A program made the position numbers and the translations under genes. A DNA stretch of 20,287 nucleotides, taken from the NCBI GenBank assembly GCA_046484975.1, contig JAWOHX010000132.1, positions 1 to 20,287 on the forward strand, written 5' to 3'. How positions within the stretch are numbered: position 1 is the stretch's first letter; the number at the start of each line of letters is the position of its first letter. The notes beneath the pieces were generated by a model, which saw only the letters and a program-made list of their open reading frames with translations, did no database searches and had not been told where the DNA came from. Below are positions 13,357 to 20,287 of this stretch, in pieces. The stretch comes from JAWOHX01 sp046484975 (GTDB lineage: Bacteria; Bacillota; Clostridia; DUPQ01).

Positions 13357-14265
13357 TCACAGCAATGACATGATGAGCGGGATGCTTGCCATGGAAAGAA
13401 GGGTGGAGACGGACACCACCGAAGCAGCGGTTTTGGCATCCCCCTCATACTGCTGGGCAAAGATGGTGGTGGCAGCCGCCGCCGGCATGGCCACCAGAAG
13501 GATGGTGATTGCCAGGGCGATTTCAGGGGGTCCAAGAAGCCTGAACAGCACAAGGCAAAGCAGTGGGATCACCGCCAGACGCAGCAGCGAGATGAGGTAG
13601 GCGGATGCGTTGAGGACAACCTCCCGCATCTTCGACAGGGCCAGCGTCCCGCCGATGACCAGCATGGAAAGGGGCGTGGTCAGCTCCCCCAGCATTTTCA
13701 CCGCATCATAGACGGGGGTTTTCAGCCGGATGCCGAAGATGATGGACAATATCCCGAAGAACAGGGCGATGATGGAGGGGTTGAGCATGTCCTTCATCAT
13801 TTTTTTGAAGTTTTTTTCCCGGCTGTAGATCAAAACCCCATAGGTCCAGAGGAACAGGTTGAAGGGGATCAGGAAGACCGCTCCGTAGAAGATTCCTATT
13901 TCCCCGAAAACCCCGTACAACACGGGAAAACCCATGTAGCCGCAGTTTGAAAACACCCCGGCGAACTTGAACACTGCCCGCTTTTCCCCGGGCAACTTCC
14001 GGAACAGGACCTCCACGATGAGGATGGAGATGACAAAGGACCCCATGGCCATCCCAAGGACCCACAGGGTGTTCTCCAGCTTGTCCCTGGTGAACTCGAT
14101 CTGGGCGGAATGGATGATGATGGCGGGCATGGTGACCATCATGATGAAGCCTGAAAGCTTTTTGCAAACTTCCCCGGTAAGCAGTTTCAGCTTGTTGGCC
14201 CCGAACCCTGCCAGCAGGATGATGAAGAGGATCAGCACCTGGTTGAATATGACCGTCAAATCCAT
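13357..14265 (-). CDS. AEC family (auxin efflux carrier-like) transporter
   Basis: A 302-aa membrane protein with about ten hydrophobic helices arranged as two five-helix halves, typical in length for bacterial AEC permeases, which carry malate or other small organic anions. Features include FIILLAGFGANKLKLL near the N-terminus, FSNCGYMGFPVLYGVFGE (105-122) with the family N-x-G-[YF]-x-x-P element, and TPLSMLVIGGTLA in the second half. The substrate cannot be read from sequence. It starts 12 nt after the stop of the aldo/keto reductase gene. Its ribosome site is weak (AGGGTG), so it may rely on translational coupling. The shared operon with an aldo/keto reductase suggests carriage of a small carbonyl- or acid-containing metabolite (inference). 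Confidence 0.9.
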   Translation of the reverse strand: MDLTVIFNQVLILFIILLAGFGANKLKLLTGEVCKKLSGFIMMVTMPAIIIHSAQIEFTRDKLENTLWVLGMAMGSFVISILIVEVLFRKLPGEKRAVFKFAGVFSNCGYMGFPVLYGVFGEIGIFYGAVFLIPFNLFLWTYGVLIYSREKNFKKMMKDMLNPSIIALFFGILSIIFGIRLKTPVYDAVKMLGELTTPLSMLVIGGTLALSKMREVVLNASAYLISLLRLAVIPLLCLVLFRLLGPPEIALAITILLVAMPAAAATTIFAQQYEGDAKTAASVVSVSTLLSMASIPLIMSLL

Positions 14266-14277
14266 GTGGAACGCACC

Positions 14278-15261
14278 CTATGTCTTTAGAACAAGCCTTT
14301 CGTCGTTTTTCCGGTACATGGTATCCCAGTCCGCCACCATCCCAGCCACTTCCATCCCCAGGTCCCCGATGATCTGCCGGTCCACACCGGACAGGGAGAA
14401 CCCGCAGGCCCCCACGTTCTCCAGGACCTGCTCCGGGGTTTTGGCCCCCACGATGGCGGAAGTGACGCCCTCGGTATGGATCAGCCAGTTGATGGCGGTC
14501 TGGGCGCCGGTCTTGCCGTATTTCTTTCCGATCTCCATGATTTTCCCCGTGTTCTCCAGGGCTTTTTGATAGACATCCCCCTGGAACAGCGGGATGCCGT
14601 CCTTCCTCATGTCCGTGTCGTCAAATTTCCAGTCCCTGTTGAATTTCCCTGTCAGTAGCCCCTGGGCGATGGAACTGTAGGTGATGACACCAATGCCCTT
14701 GTCCCTGCAGAAACCAAGCAGGTCCTTCTCAATGTGCCTCCAATACAGGCTGTAGCAGGGCTGGAGCACATCGATCTTTCCCGCCTTCACTGCCCTCTTC
14801 ATGTGTGCCAGGGTGAAATTGGAAACCCCGATGGCCCGGATCTTTCCCGCCTCCTTCAGCTTCATGAGCTGTTCCACCGGTTCCTCCACCGGGATGTCCG
14901 GATGGGGCCAGTGGATGAAATACACGTCGATGTACGAGGTGCCCAGCCTTTTTAGGCTGGCATCCACGCTGGCTTCTGCATGGTCCCGGACAAGCCCCGC
15001 CGCGGAGGCCTTTGATGAGATGAACACCTTCTCCCGGACTTTCCCAAGGGTCCTGCCCACCACTTCCTCCGAATGTCCCATTCCGTAGGCCGAAGCCGTA
15101 TCAAAGAAATTGATGCCATTGGAAACAGCCGTCTCCAGGGTTCTGGCATATGCCCCGTCGGACAGGGGGTTTCCCCATTCCGCCCCGGCCCCCACGGCCC
15201 AACAGCCGAAGGTGACGGCCGAGACCATCATGTCCGTGTCTCCCAGTCTTCTGTACTCCAT
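14278..15261 (-). CDS. Aldo/keto reductase
   Basis: A 327-aa NAD(P)H-dependent carbonyl reductase with an (alpha/beta)8 barrel, cytoplasmic. The complete catalytic tetrad is visible: Asp54, Tyr59 (FFDTASAYGMGHSE), Lys84 (ISSKAS) and His117 (FIHWPHPD). GVSNFTLAHM and the C-terminal IVGAKTPEQVLENVGA are the usual family motifs, the latter binding the cofactor phosphate. The length is normal for the YajO/IolS-like group that reduces sugar-derived or small aldehydes and ketones; the substrate is not known. The start at 15261 has AGGAGG 5 nt upstream. It is the first gene of a three-gene operon (AKR, AEC transporter, DUF6483-like) behind a near-consensus promoter, and divergent from the rhamnosidase gene, which suggests a role in sugar or aglycone metabolism (inference). 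Confidence 0.95.
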   Translation of the reverse strand: MEYRRLGDTDMMVSAVTFGCWAVGAGAEWGNPLSDGAYARTLETAVSNGINFFDTASAYGMGHSEEVVGRTLGKVREKVFISSKASAAGLVRDHAEASVDASLKRLGTSYIDVYFIHWPHPDIPVEEPVEQLMKLKEAGKIRAIGVSNFTLAHMKRAVKAGKIDVLQPCYSLYWRHIEKDLLGFCRDKGIGVITYSSIAQGLLTGKFNRDWKFDDTDMRKDGIPLFQGDVYQKALENTGKIMEIGKKYGKTGAQTAINWLIHTEGVTSAIVGAKTPEQVLENVGACGFSLSGVDRQIIGDLGMEVAGMVADWDTMYRKNDERLVLKT

Positions 15262-15284
15262 GGCAGCCTCCTTGTTTGGTATAA

Positions 15285-15313
15285 AGTATAGGGTTTGGCG
15301 GGTGATGTGTCAA
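15285..15313 (-). promoter_or_regulatory. Promoter of the AKR-AEC-DUF6483 operon
   Basis: On the minus strand TTGACA (15313-15308) and TATACT (15290-15285) are separated by 17 nt, nearly consensus. The expected start is near 15278, leaving a leader of about 17 nt that consists mostly of the ribosome site. Confidence 0.85.
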
Positions 15314-15399
15314 CACGGCAAACCCCGTTTATTCTCCTTTTATTCTCCCCTTCTTTATAGTATCATGGATGTCATCTGATGAAAGCGAGGATTTCGAAA

Positions 15400-18027
15400 A
15401 TGCTGAAAAACCTTCTGGTGGGGGATCTCACCTGCAACTATCTGGAAAACCCCCTGGGCATGGATTCCACCCCCAGGTTCTCCTGGAGAATGACCTCGGA
15501 GGAAAACGGCCAGTGCCAGACAGCCTATAGGATCGGTGTGAGCTCGTCCCGGGAATCCCTGGACCGGGATGATTATGACATATGGGACACGGGGAAAATC
15601 GATTCCTCCCGGAGCATCCTGGTGGACTACCACGGTCCCGCTCTTTCCCCCCGGACCAGGTACCATTGGAAAGTCCGGGTCTGGGACAAATACGGCATTT
15701 CCTCTGACAGTGCCCCGGCGTATTTCCAGACAGGGAAGCTGGGGGAAAAATGGACGGCCAACTGGATCACAGCCGATTTCATCAGGAAGGAGCCTTCCGC
15801 CTATACCGCCCCTTATCTGAGGAAGGCATTCCAAACGGACCGCAAGGTCCAATCCGCCTCCCTTTCCATCTGCGGGCTGGGATATTTCGAGGCACGGCTC
15901 AACGGGGAAAAAATCGGGGACGATGTGTTGTCCACCGCGTTCACCCGCTATGACAGCACCGTGCTGTATCTCACCTATGATGTCACTTCCCATCTCAGAA
16001 CCGGGCAAAACGCCCTGGGTGTGACCCTGGGGAACGGATGGTACAACTGCTTCGCGGAGGACCCGTGGAACACCCGGCAGGCAACCTGGCGGCATTGGCC
16101 GAAGCTCATCTGTGAGCTTCTTATCCTGTACGAAGACGGCACAAGCCTGCAGGTATCCTCCGACTCCTCATGGAAATCCCATGAGAGCCCCATCGTTTTC
16201 AACGGGATCCGCAACGGGGAATACTATGACGCAAACCTGGAGATTCCCGGCTGGGACATGCATGATTTCGATGACACCGGCTGGCCGGCGGCCAAAATCA
16301 TCCGTGCCCCCGGAGGCGTGCTGAAAGCCCATGAGATGGAACCCATCCGCATCATCCGGGAAATGCCCTTCACCCGCAAATGGCGTACCCCGCAGGGAAC
16401 CTGGATCTTTGACACCGGCCAGAACATGACCGGTGCGGTACGCATCAAGGCCCGGGGAAAGGCAGGCACAGAGATTACCTTGCGGCACTCGGACGTCCTC
16501 AACGAGGACGAAACCCTGAACCTGAAAGCCATCAGCGGTTTTGTGCGCAGCGGGGAATTCCAGACGGACAAGTACACCAAAAAAAGCGACATGGAAGAGA
16601 CCTGGCAGCCGAAATTCGTCTACCACGGCTTCCAGTATGTCGAAGTGGAGGGGCTGGACCATGAACCCGCCCTGGATTCCATGACGGCACTCCTCATGCA
16701 CACCGACTTCGCCGAACGGGGCGGTTTCGAATGCTCCGATGAGCTGCTCAACACCGTGCAGAGGCTCTGCCGCTGGTCCACAGTCACCAACTACCACAGC
16801 ATCCCCACCGACTGCCCCCACCGGGAGAAGAACGGATGGACCGGGGATGCATCCCTTTCCTCAGAACAGACCTTGCTGAACTTCGCCCCCATGGCCGCGT
16901 ATACGAAGTGGATGCAGGATTTCATCGACGCCCAGAAGCCCGGGGGCTCCGTCCCCTGTGTGGTGCCTTCAACAGGATGGGGCTACAACTGGGGCAATGG
17001 CCCCGACTGGTCCAGCGCACTGACGGTGATTCCCTGGTATGTTTATCTGTATTGTTCCGATATGCGCATCGTCGAGCAGATGTACACGGCCATCAAGAAG
17101 CATTGCGATTACATGGAAAGCATGGCGGAAAACCATATCGTCCACTATGGCATCGGTGACTGGTGCCCGCCCTTCGAAGGCCCTGCCCTGTCCGTCAACA
17201 TGTCCTCCTTCAAGGCCCCCACAGAGCTTACCGACACCGCCTATTTCTACAATGCCGCCCTGACCCTGTCCAAAATGGCGGCCTTGCTGGGAATGGCTGA
17301 TGATGTGGAGTATTACCATGATCTGGCAGATAAGATCAAGAAGGCGTTCCGTGCTAAATTCTTTGACAAGGAAAACATGCGCATTGCAGGGGACTGCCAG
17401 ACATCGACGGGATGCATGCTGTTCCAGGGCCTTCATGAAGAAGACGAGAAGCAGGCCATCCTGGATCTTCTTTTAAAACAGATCGAGGAAAAGGATTTCC
17501 ATCTGGATTTCGGCATCCTCGGCAACAAGTACGTGATGCACACCCTGGGCGCGGAGGGATATGGTGCCGTCGGGTTCCGGATGATCTCCCAGCGGACCTA
17601 TCCCAGCTTTAAAAGATGGATCGATCTGGGGGCCACCACCCTCTGGGAATGCTGGAACGGCGGCGGGAGCCACAACCACCACATGTTCTCCGATGTCTCC
17701 GCATTCATGTACAAGTATGTGGGAGGCATCTCGTTTGACGAGGAGAACCCCGGATTTCGGCATATTCTCCTGAGGCCTGCGGTGGATTGCGGCCTGGGCT
17801 ATTCCAAATGCCATCATGATTCCATGTACGGGCGCATCCGCTGCGACTGGACCAGCAATGAAACCGATGTCCGCCTGGACATCCATGTTCCCGTGGGTTC
17901 GGAAGCCACCCTGTACCTGCCAGCCCGCTACGGGGCATGCCTTTTGAATGAACACCCTGAAACCGACGGCAGGGAGGTTAAAATCCGTCTTGTCTCAGGC
18001 CGACACCGCATACGGCTTGAGAAATGA
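15400..18027 (+). CDS. Alpha-L-rhamnosidase, glycoside hydrolase family 78
   Basis: An 875-aa enzyme that releases terminal alpha-L-rhamnose from plant glycosides or polysaccharides by inversion. N-terminal beta domains (about 1-430) include a carbohydrate-binding-like jelly roll. The (alpha/alpha)6 catalytic barrel follows, then a C-terminal beta domain. DCPHREKNGWTGD holds D471, E476 and D483, spaced exactly like D567, E572 and D579 of the Bacillus enzyme RhaB. LWECWNGGGSHNHHMFSDV holds E750, the likely second catalytic carboxylate. No signal peptide is visible, so rhamnosides are probably imported or come from a cytoplasmic step. I chose ATG 15400 (AGCGAGG, 9 nt spacer; begins MLKNLLV like relatives); ATG 15379 adds 7 residues but has no ribosome site. 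A TATAGT at 15356-15361 may be the -10 box, with no clear -35. A strong terminator follows. Confidence 0.95.
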   Translation: MLKNLLVGDLTCNYLENPLGMDSTPRFSWRMTSEENGQCQTAYRIGVSSSRESLDRDDYDIWDTGKIDSSRSILVDYHGPALSPRTRYHWKVRVWDKYGISSDSAPAYFQTGKLGEKWTANWITADFIRKEPSAYTAPYLRKAFQTDRKVQSASLSICGLGYFEARLNGEKIGDDVLSTAFTRYDSTVLYLTYDVTSHLRTGQNALGVTLGNGWYNCFAEDPWNTRQATWRHWPKLICELLILYEDGTSLQVSSDSSWKSHESPIVFNGIRNGEYYDANLEIPGWDMHDFDDTGWPAAKIIRAPGGVLKAHEMEPIRIIREMPFTRKWRTPQGTWIFDTGQNMTGAVRIKARGKAGTEITLRHSDVLNEDETLNLKAISGFVRSGEFQTDKYTKKSDMEETWQPKFVYHGFQYVEVEGLDHEPALDSMTALLMHTDFAERGGFECSDELLNTVQRLCRWSTVTNYHSIPTDCPHREKNGWTGDASLSSEQTLLNFAPMAAYTKWMQDFIDAQKPGGSVPCVVPSTGWGYNWGNGPDWSSALTVIPWYVYLYCSDMRIVEQMYTAIKKHCDYMESMAENHIVHYGIGDWCPPFEGPALSVNMSSFKAPTELTDTAYFYNAALTLSKMAALLGMADDVEYYHDLADKIKKAFRAKFFDKENMRIAGDCQTSTGCMLFQGLHEEDEKQAILDLLLKQIEEKDFHLDFGILGNKYVMHTLGAEGYGAVGFRMISQRTYPSFKRWIDLGATTLWECWNGGGSHNHHMFSDVSAFMYKYVGGISFDEENPGFRHILLRPAVDCGLGYSKCHHDSMYGRIRCDWTSNETDVRLDIHVPVGSEATLYLPARYGACLLNEHPETDGREVKIRLVSGRHRIRLEK

Positions 18028-18031
18028 CACA

Positions 18032-18472
18032 TCAGGGAGAAGGGTCAGTCCTTCTCCTTTTTTTCAGTGTTCGGAAAATGAGATAACCCAAGATGATCCC
18101 CATGGCATTGAGCATGACGTCGTCGATGTCCAGGATTCCCGTTCGGGTCACATACTGGAGGGTCTCGACGACCATCGGGAAAAGCAGGGCGACAGCGGCC
18201 ATGGCTTTCCAGCTGTCGGTTTTCCTGACGGCATAGGGCAGCAGCATCCCCACTGGGATGAAGAGGATGACATTGCCAAGGAGGTTGGCGACAGGCACCA
18301 GCCAGTTTCCGGGGCCCATGGAGCCCAGATAGCGCGTCACGGTACGGAAGGGCACGAGATTGAACAGGGCATACCCCCCGAGCCCGTAGTCCTCCGTCCT
18401 GCAAAACAGCAGGTAGGCCAGGACCAGCATATAGACAATGAAAATCATCCTGATGGTTTTCCTCAAAATCAC
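18032..18472 (-). CDS. VanZ family membrane protein
   Basis: A 146-aa membrane protein with about four helices. It has the VanZ-family pattern: NLVPFRTV after helix 1, NLLGNVILFIPVGMLLP for helix 2, a conserved ETLQ, and DIDDVMLNAMGIILGY before the last helix. VanZ is linked to low-level teicoplanin resistance; most relatives have no known function. The start is a GTG at 18472, supported by GGGGAG 4 nt upstream; the in-frame ATG at 18448 has a poorer site. The C-terminal tail (KKRRRTDPSP) is encoded by the same bases that form the rhamnosidase terminator hairpin. Divergent from the URO-D-like gene, 49 nt between starts. Confidence 0.9.
   Translation of the reverse strand: MILRKTIRMIFIVYMLVLAYLLFCRTEDYGLGGYALFNLVPFRTVTRYLGSMGPGNWLVPVANLLGNVILFIPVGMLLPYAVRKTDSWKAMAAVALLFPMVVETLQYVTRTGILDIDDVMLNAMGIILGYLIFRTLKKRRRTDPSP
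18036..18064 (+). terminator. Rho-independent terminator of the rhamnosidase gene
   Basis: GGAGAAGG (18036-18043) pairs perfectly with CCTTCTCC (18050-18057) around a 6-nt loop and is followed by seven T residues (18058-18064). It starts 8 nt after the rhamnosidase stop and lies inside the 3' coding end of vanZ. On the minus strand no T-run follows, so it is one-directional. Confidence 0.88.
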
Positions 18473-18491
18473 TTCTCTCCCCTTTTGATAT

Positions 18492-18503
18492 TATGATATC
18501 ATA
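18492..18503. promoter_or_regulatory. 12-nt palindrome in the vanZ / URO-D intergenic gap
   Basis: TATGATATCATA is a perfect palindrome in the centre of a 49-nt AT-rich divergent gap. It contains -10-like hexamers on both strands but no -35 box at a good distance, so the promoters cannot be placed. It could be an operator shared by both genes. Confidence 0.3.
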
Positions 18504-18521
18504 TTTAAAAAGGAGGCGGCC

Positions 18522-19577
18522 ATGAAAACCTTTGAACCCGACTACAACCACCTGCTTTCCGCGGCGAAAAACATCACCCCGGAAAGAATCCCCATATATG
18601 AGCATCTGATCTCCACCGGTAAAATGGAGGAAATCCTCGCCACGCCCTTTGCTTCCCTCTACCACGGGACGTTGTCCGAAATCGCCGAGTACTTCCGGCA
18701 GTATTGCAGGTTCTTCCGGGAAATGACCTATGACACCGTGAGTTTCGAATGCATCGTGACGGAGGTGATGCCTGGAAACGGCGCTTTGTACGCAAACAAG
18801 GACGGTTGCATCAAGAATTATGATGATTTTTCCAGATATCCCTGGGACGGGTTGAAAGACTTGTATTTCACCAGGAATGTCAAATATTTCGATGCCCTGG
18901 CGGCCTGCCTTCCCCGGGGCATGAAAGCCGTGGGCGGCATCGGCAACGGAATCCTGGAATGTGTCCAGGACGTGGTGGGCTACATCAATCTATGCTACAT
19001 CAAAGCCGACGACCCGGAACTCTACGGCATGCTTTTTGAAAAGATGGGCCAGGTGCTTTGCAGCATCTGGGAGGAGTTCATCAGAAGGTATTCGGATGCC
19101 TTCTGCGTGATGCGTTTCGGGGACGACCTGGGCTACAAGAGCCAGACCCTGCTTTCAAGGGAAGACACCATCTCCCTGATCATCCCCCAGTACAGAAAGA
19201 TCATTTCCCTCGTCCATGCGGCCAACAAACCCTTCCTTTTGCATTCCTGCGGGAACCTTTTCCCTGTCATGGACGCACTCATCGACGCCGGGATCGACGC
19301 CAAGCACTCCAATGAGGACGAGATTGCCCCCATGGCGGTCTGGTATGAGAAATATTCCCGCCGGATCGGCAATTTCGGCGGAATCGATGCGGATGTGCTC
19401 TGTCGCCGGAACAAAGGTGAAATCCAGGAATATGTGCAGGCGGTCTACAACCTGGCCCGACGGCATGGCGGGGTCGCCCTGGGGTCGGGCAATTCCATCC
19501 CCGACTACATCCCCACAAAAAACTATCTCACCATGATTGAGACCATCAACAGGAATCGTTTCAAGGAGGAATCATGA
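18522..19577 (+). CDS. Uroporphyrinogen decarboxylase (URO-D) family methyltransferase-like protein
   Basis: A 351-aa TIM-barrel protein of the URO-D superfamily, which includes heme-pathway HemE and the zinc methyltransferases of corrinoid systems (MtaA, MtbA, O-demethylases). LLHSCGNL places His241 and Cys243 at the zinc-binding H-x-C position, which favours the methyltransferase branch. The third Cys ligand of MtaA-like enzymes is missing: the C-terminal GSGNSIPDYIP (321-331) has none, so zinc may be bound otherwise or the chemistry differs. No corrinoid protein or activating ATPase gene is in view. The start is an ATG at 18522 with AGGAGG 5 nt upstream. The stop is one base before the ATG of the P-type ATPase gene, so the two are co-translated. 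True HemE is unlikely; no other heme genes accompany it. Confidence 0.85.
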   Translation: MKTFEPDYNHLLSAAKNITPERIPIYEHLISTGKMEEILATPFASLYHGTLSEIAEYFRQYCRFFREMTYDTVSFECIVTEVMPGNGALYANKDGCIKNYDDFSRYPWDGLKDLYFTRNVKYFDALAACLPRGMKAVGGIGNGILECVQDVVGYINLCYIKADDPELYGMLFEKMGQVLCSIWEEFIRRYSDAFCVMRFGDDLGYKSQTLLSREDTISLIIPQYRKIISLVHAANKPFLLHSCGNLFPVMDALIDAGIDAKHSNEDEIAPMAVWYEKYSRRIGNFGGIDADVLCRRNKGEIQEYVQAVYNLARRHGGVALGSGNSIPDYIPTKNYLTMIETINRNRFKEES

Positions 19578-19578
19578 C

Positions 19579-19956
19579 ATGGCAAACTGGCATTCAACAT
19601 CCATCCATGAAGTGATGGAGGACCTGAAGTCAGGCAGGGAAGGCATCACACAGGCGGAGGCGGAAGCCCGCCTGCTGGAATATGGCGGCAACCAGCTCCC
19701 CGAGCAAAAGAAAACCCATCCCCTGGTCCGCTTGATCCTCCAATTCAACAATGTACTCATCTATGTCCTGCTGGGAGCCGCAGTGGTCACCGGCTTGATG
19801 AAGCACTGGATCGACACCTTCGTCATCCTTGGGGTGGTGGTGGTCAATGCCTTCATCGGCTTCATCCAGGAGGGCAAGGCTGAAAAGGCCCTGGAAGGCA
19901 TCCGCAGGATGATGTCCCTGACCGCCATGGTCATCCGTGACGGGAGGAGGGTGGAC
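19579..19956 (+). CDS. P-type cation-transporting ATPase, N-terminal 126 residues only (broken)
   Basis: Start of a P-type ATPase of the Ca2+/Mg2+ (P2-like) group, normally about 850-900 aa, that pumps cations across the inner membrane. Seen here are the N-terminal cation-ATPase domain (about 1-60, including REGITQAEAEARLLEYGGNQ), helix 1 (about 54-75), helix 2 (WIDTFVILGVVVVNAFIGFI) and the beginning of the actuator domain (TAMVIRDGRRVD). At about 19956 the expected continuation (a VPGD-type motif) is replaced by unrelated sequence; the frame runs on without homology to a TGA at 20056-20058. The phosphorylation site DKTGT and all later parts are absent. The start has AGGAGG 9 nt upstream, coupled to the URO-D-like gene. 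The break is discussed as a possible assembly join. Confidence 0.85.
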
Positions 19957-19957
19957 G

Positions 19958-20050
19958 CTGGAAGACCCCGGGTTCCTCCGGCTGTCTGCCGAGGGGTGGC
20001 TCCTCCTGGACCGGCTCACCGTGGAGCTGGATGGAGCCGGGGTTTCTTGA
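19958..20050 (+). pseudogene. 3' end of a hemW-like gene (last ~30 codons)
   Basis: From 19958 a frame shifted relative to the ATPase reads LEDPGFLRLSAEGWLLLD and ends at TGA 20048-20050. It resembles the C-terminal winged-helix tail of HemW (oxygen-independent coproporphyrinogen oxidase-like heme chaperone), where a pattern like RLTPRGWLLLD is common. Support is short, but the position directly before hrcA is the known hemW-hrcA gene order. The 5' part is missing because of the junction at about 19955. Confidence 0.55.
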
Positions 20051-20086
20051 CTCTGTAGTGGATATTCTTCGATCTTACGGTGCTCT

Positions 20087-20287
20087 ATGGGAGATGAACC
20101 GAGCGGGAACTTTCCTTCGGGAAGTGACCTGACGGATCGCGAACGCCTCGTCCTCGAGGCTGTGATCCGCACCTATGTGGACACGGCGGAACCCGCCGGC
20201 AGCCGTACCGTGGCACGCCGGTCGGATATTTCTGTGTCCCCTGCCACCGTCTGCAACACCATGAGCGACCTGGAGGAGAAGGGGTAC
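20087..20287 (+). CDS. hrcA: Heat-inducible transcription repressor HrcA, N-terminal part
   Basis: 67 codons from ATG 20087 to the window edge. After a short leader (MGDEPSGNFPSGSD) the protein reads LTDRERLVLEAVIRTYVDTA and EPAGSRTVARR, then SPATVCNTMSDLEEKGY. This is the winged-helix DNA-binding domain of HrcA, which represses groE and dnaK operons by binding CIRCE elements. The recognition-helix region is normally SPATIRN; here Cys replaces the Arg. No CIRCE dyad is visible in the 36 nt upstream. It follows the hemW-like tail as in many genomes. Both seem unrelated to the genes left of the junction. Confidence 0.85.
   Translation, partial: MGDEPSGNFPSGSDLTDRERLVLEAVIRTYVDTAEPAGSRTVARRSDISVSPATVCNTMSDLEEKGY

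Noticed and set aside
18522..19577. Heme-pathway uroporphyrinogen decarboxylase HemE
   Set aside because: The H-S-C-G motif and lack of heme-gene neighbours favour the methyltransferase-like branch of the superfamily.
20051..20086. CIRCE operator in front of hrcA
   Set aside because: No TTAGCACTC-N9-GAGTGCTAA-like dyad is present; GGTGCTC alone is not enough.

Overview
The window looks like a chromosomal piece of an anaerobic, fairly GC-rich bacterium, most likely Bacillota (Firmicutes) and possibly a gut organism. The reasons are strong Shine-Dalgarno sites, sigma-A-type promoters with 17-nt spacers, several oxygen-sensitive Fe-S/flavin oxidoreductases, an EFR1-type flavodoxin-ferredoxin, a VanZ-family protein, a DUF6483-like protein and a corrinoid-type URO-D methyltransferase homologue. 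No tRNA, rRNA, CRISPR array, IS element or phage gene was seen. No family or genus can be assigned from the sequence alone.

Layout. (1) 1-1492, minus: a small 56-aa reading frame followed by a large six-hairpin glycosidase-like gene that runs off the left edge. (2) 1584-2939, plus: a monofunctional aspartate kinase with its own promoter; its stop codon overlaps that of the next, convergent operon. (3) 11487 down to 2936, minus: two tandem GH172 (DUF2961) glycosidases, then, behind a second promoter, a four-gene redox operon. Its genes encode an Old-Yellow-Enzyme/GltD fusion, a short-chain dehydrogenase, a fumarate-reductase-like flavoprotein and an EFR1 flavodoxin-ferredoxin. (4) 11586-12968, plus: a MATE transporter (TTG start) transcribed divergently from the GH172 genes. 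(5) 15261 down to 12937, minus: aldo/keto reductase, AEC-family transporter and DUF6483-like protein, behind a near-consensus promoter. (6) 15400-18027, plus: a GH78 alpha-L-rhamnosidase ending in a good intrinsic terminator, part of which is also vanZ coding sequence. (7) 18472-18032, minus: VanZ-family protein. (8) 18522 onward, plus: a URO-D-family methyltransferase-like protein and the start of a P-type cation ATPase.

At about 19955 the ATPase stops abruptly. The remaining ~330 bases hold the 3' end of what looks like hemW and the 5' end of hrcA. This is either a chimeric join in the assembly or a real rearrangement.

How the genes may work together (inference): GH78, GH172 and the truncated glycosidase would remove sugars from plant or microbial glycosides. 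The redox operon would then reduce an enone-type aglycone in steps: OYE for C=C, SDR for C=O/C-OH, and the flavoprotein for a second C=C or an elimination product, with EFR1 handling electrons. The OYE + SDR + fumarate-reductase-like set matches, by family, the known daidzein-to-equol and bile-acid 7-dehydroxylation gene sets. The domain build differs, so the substrate is unknown and this operon is the best candidate here for an undescribed pathway.
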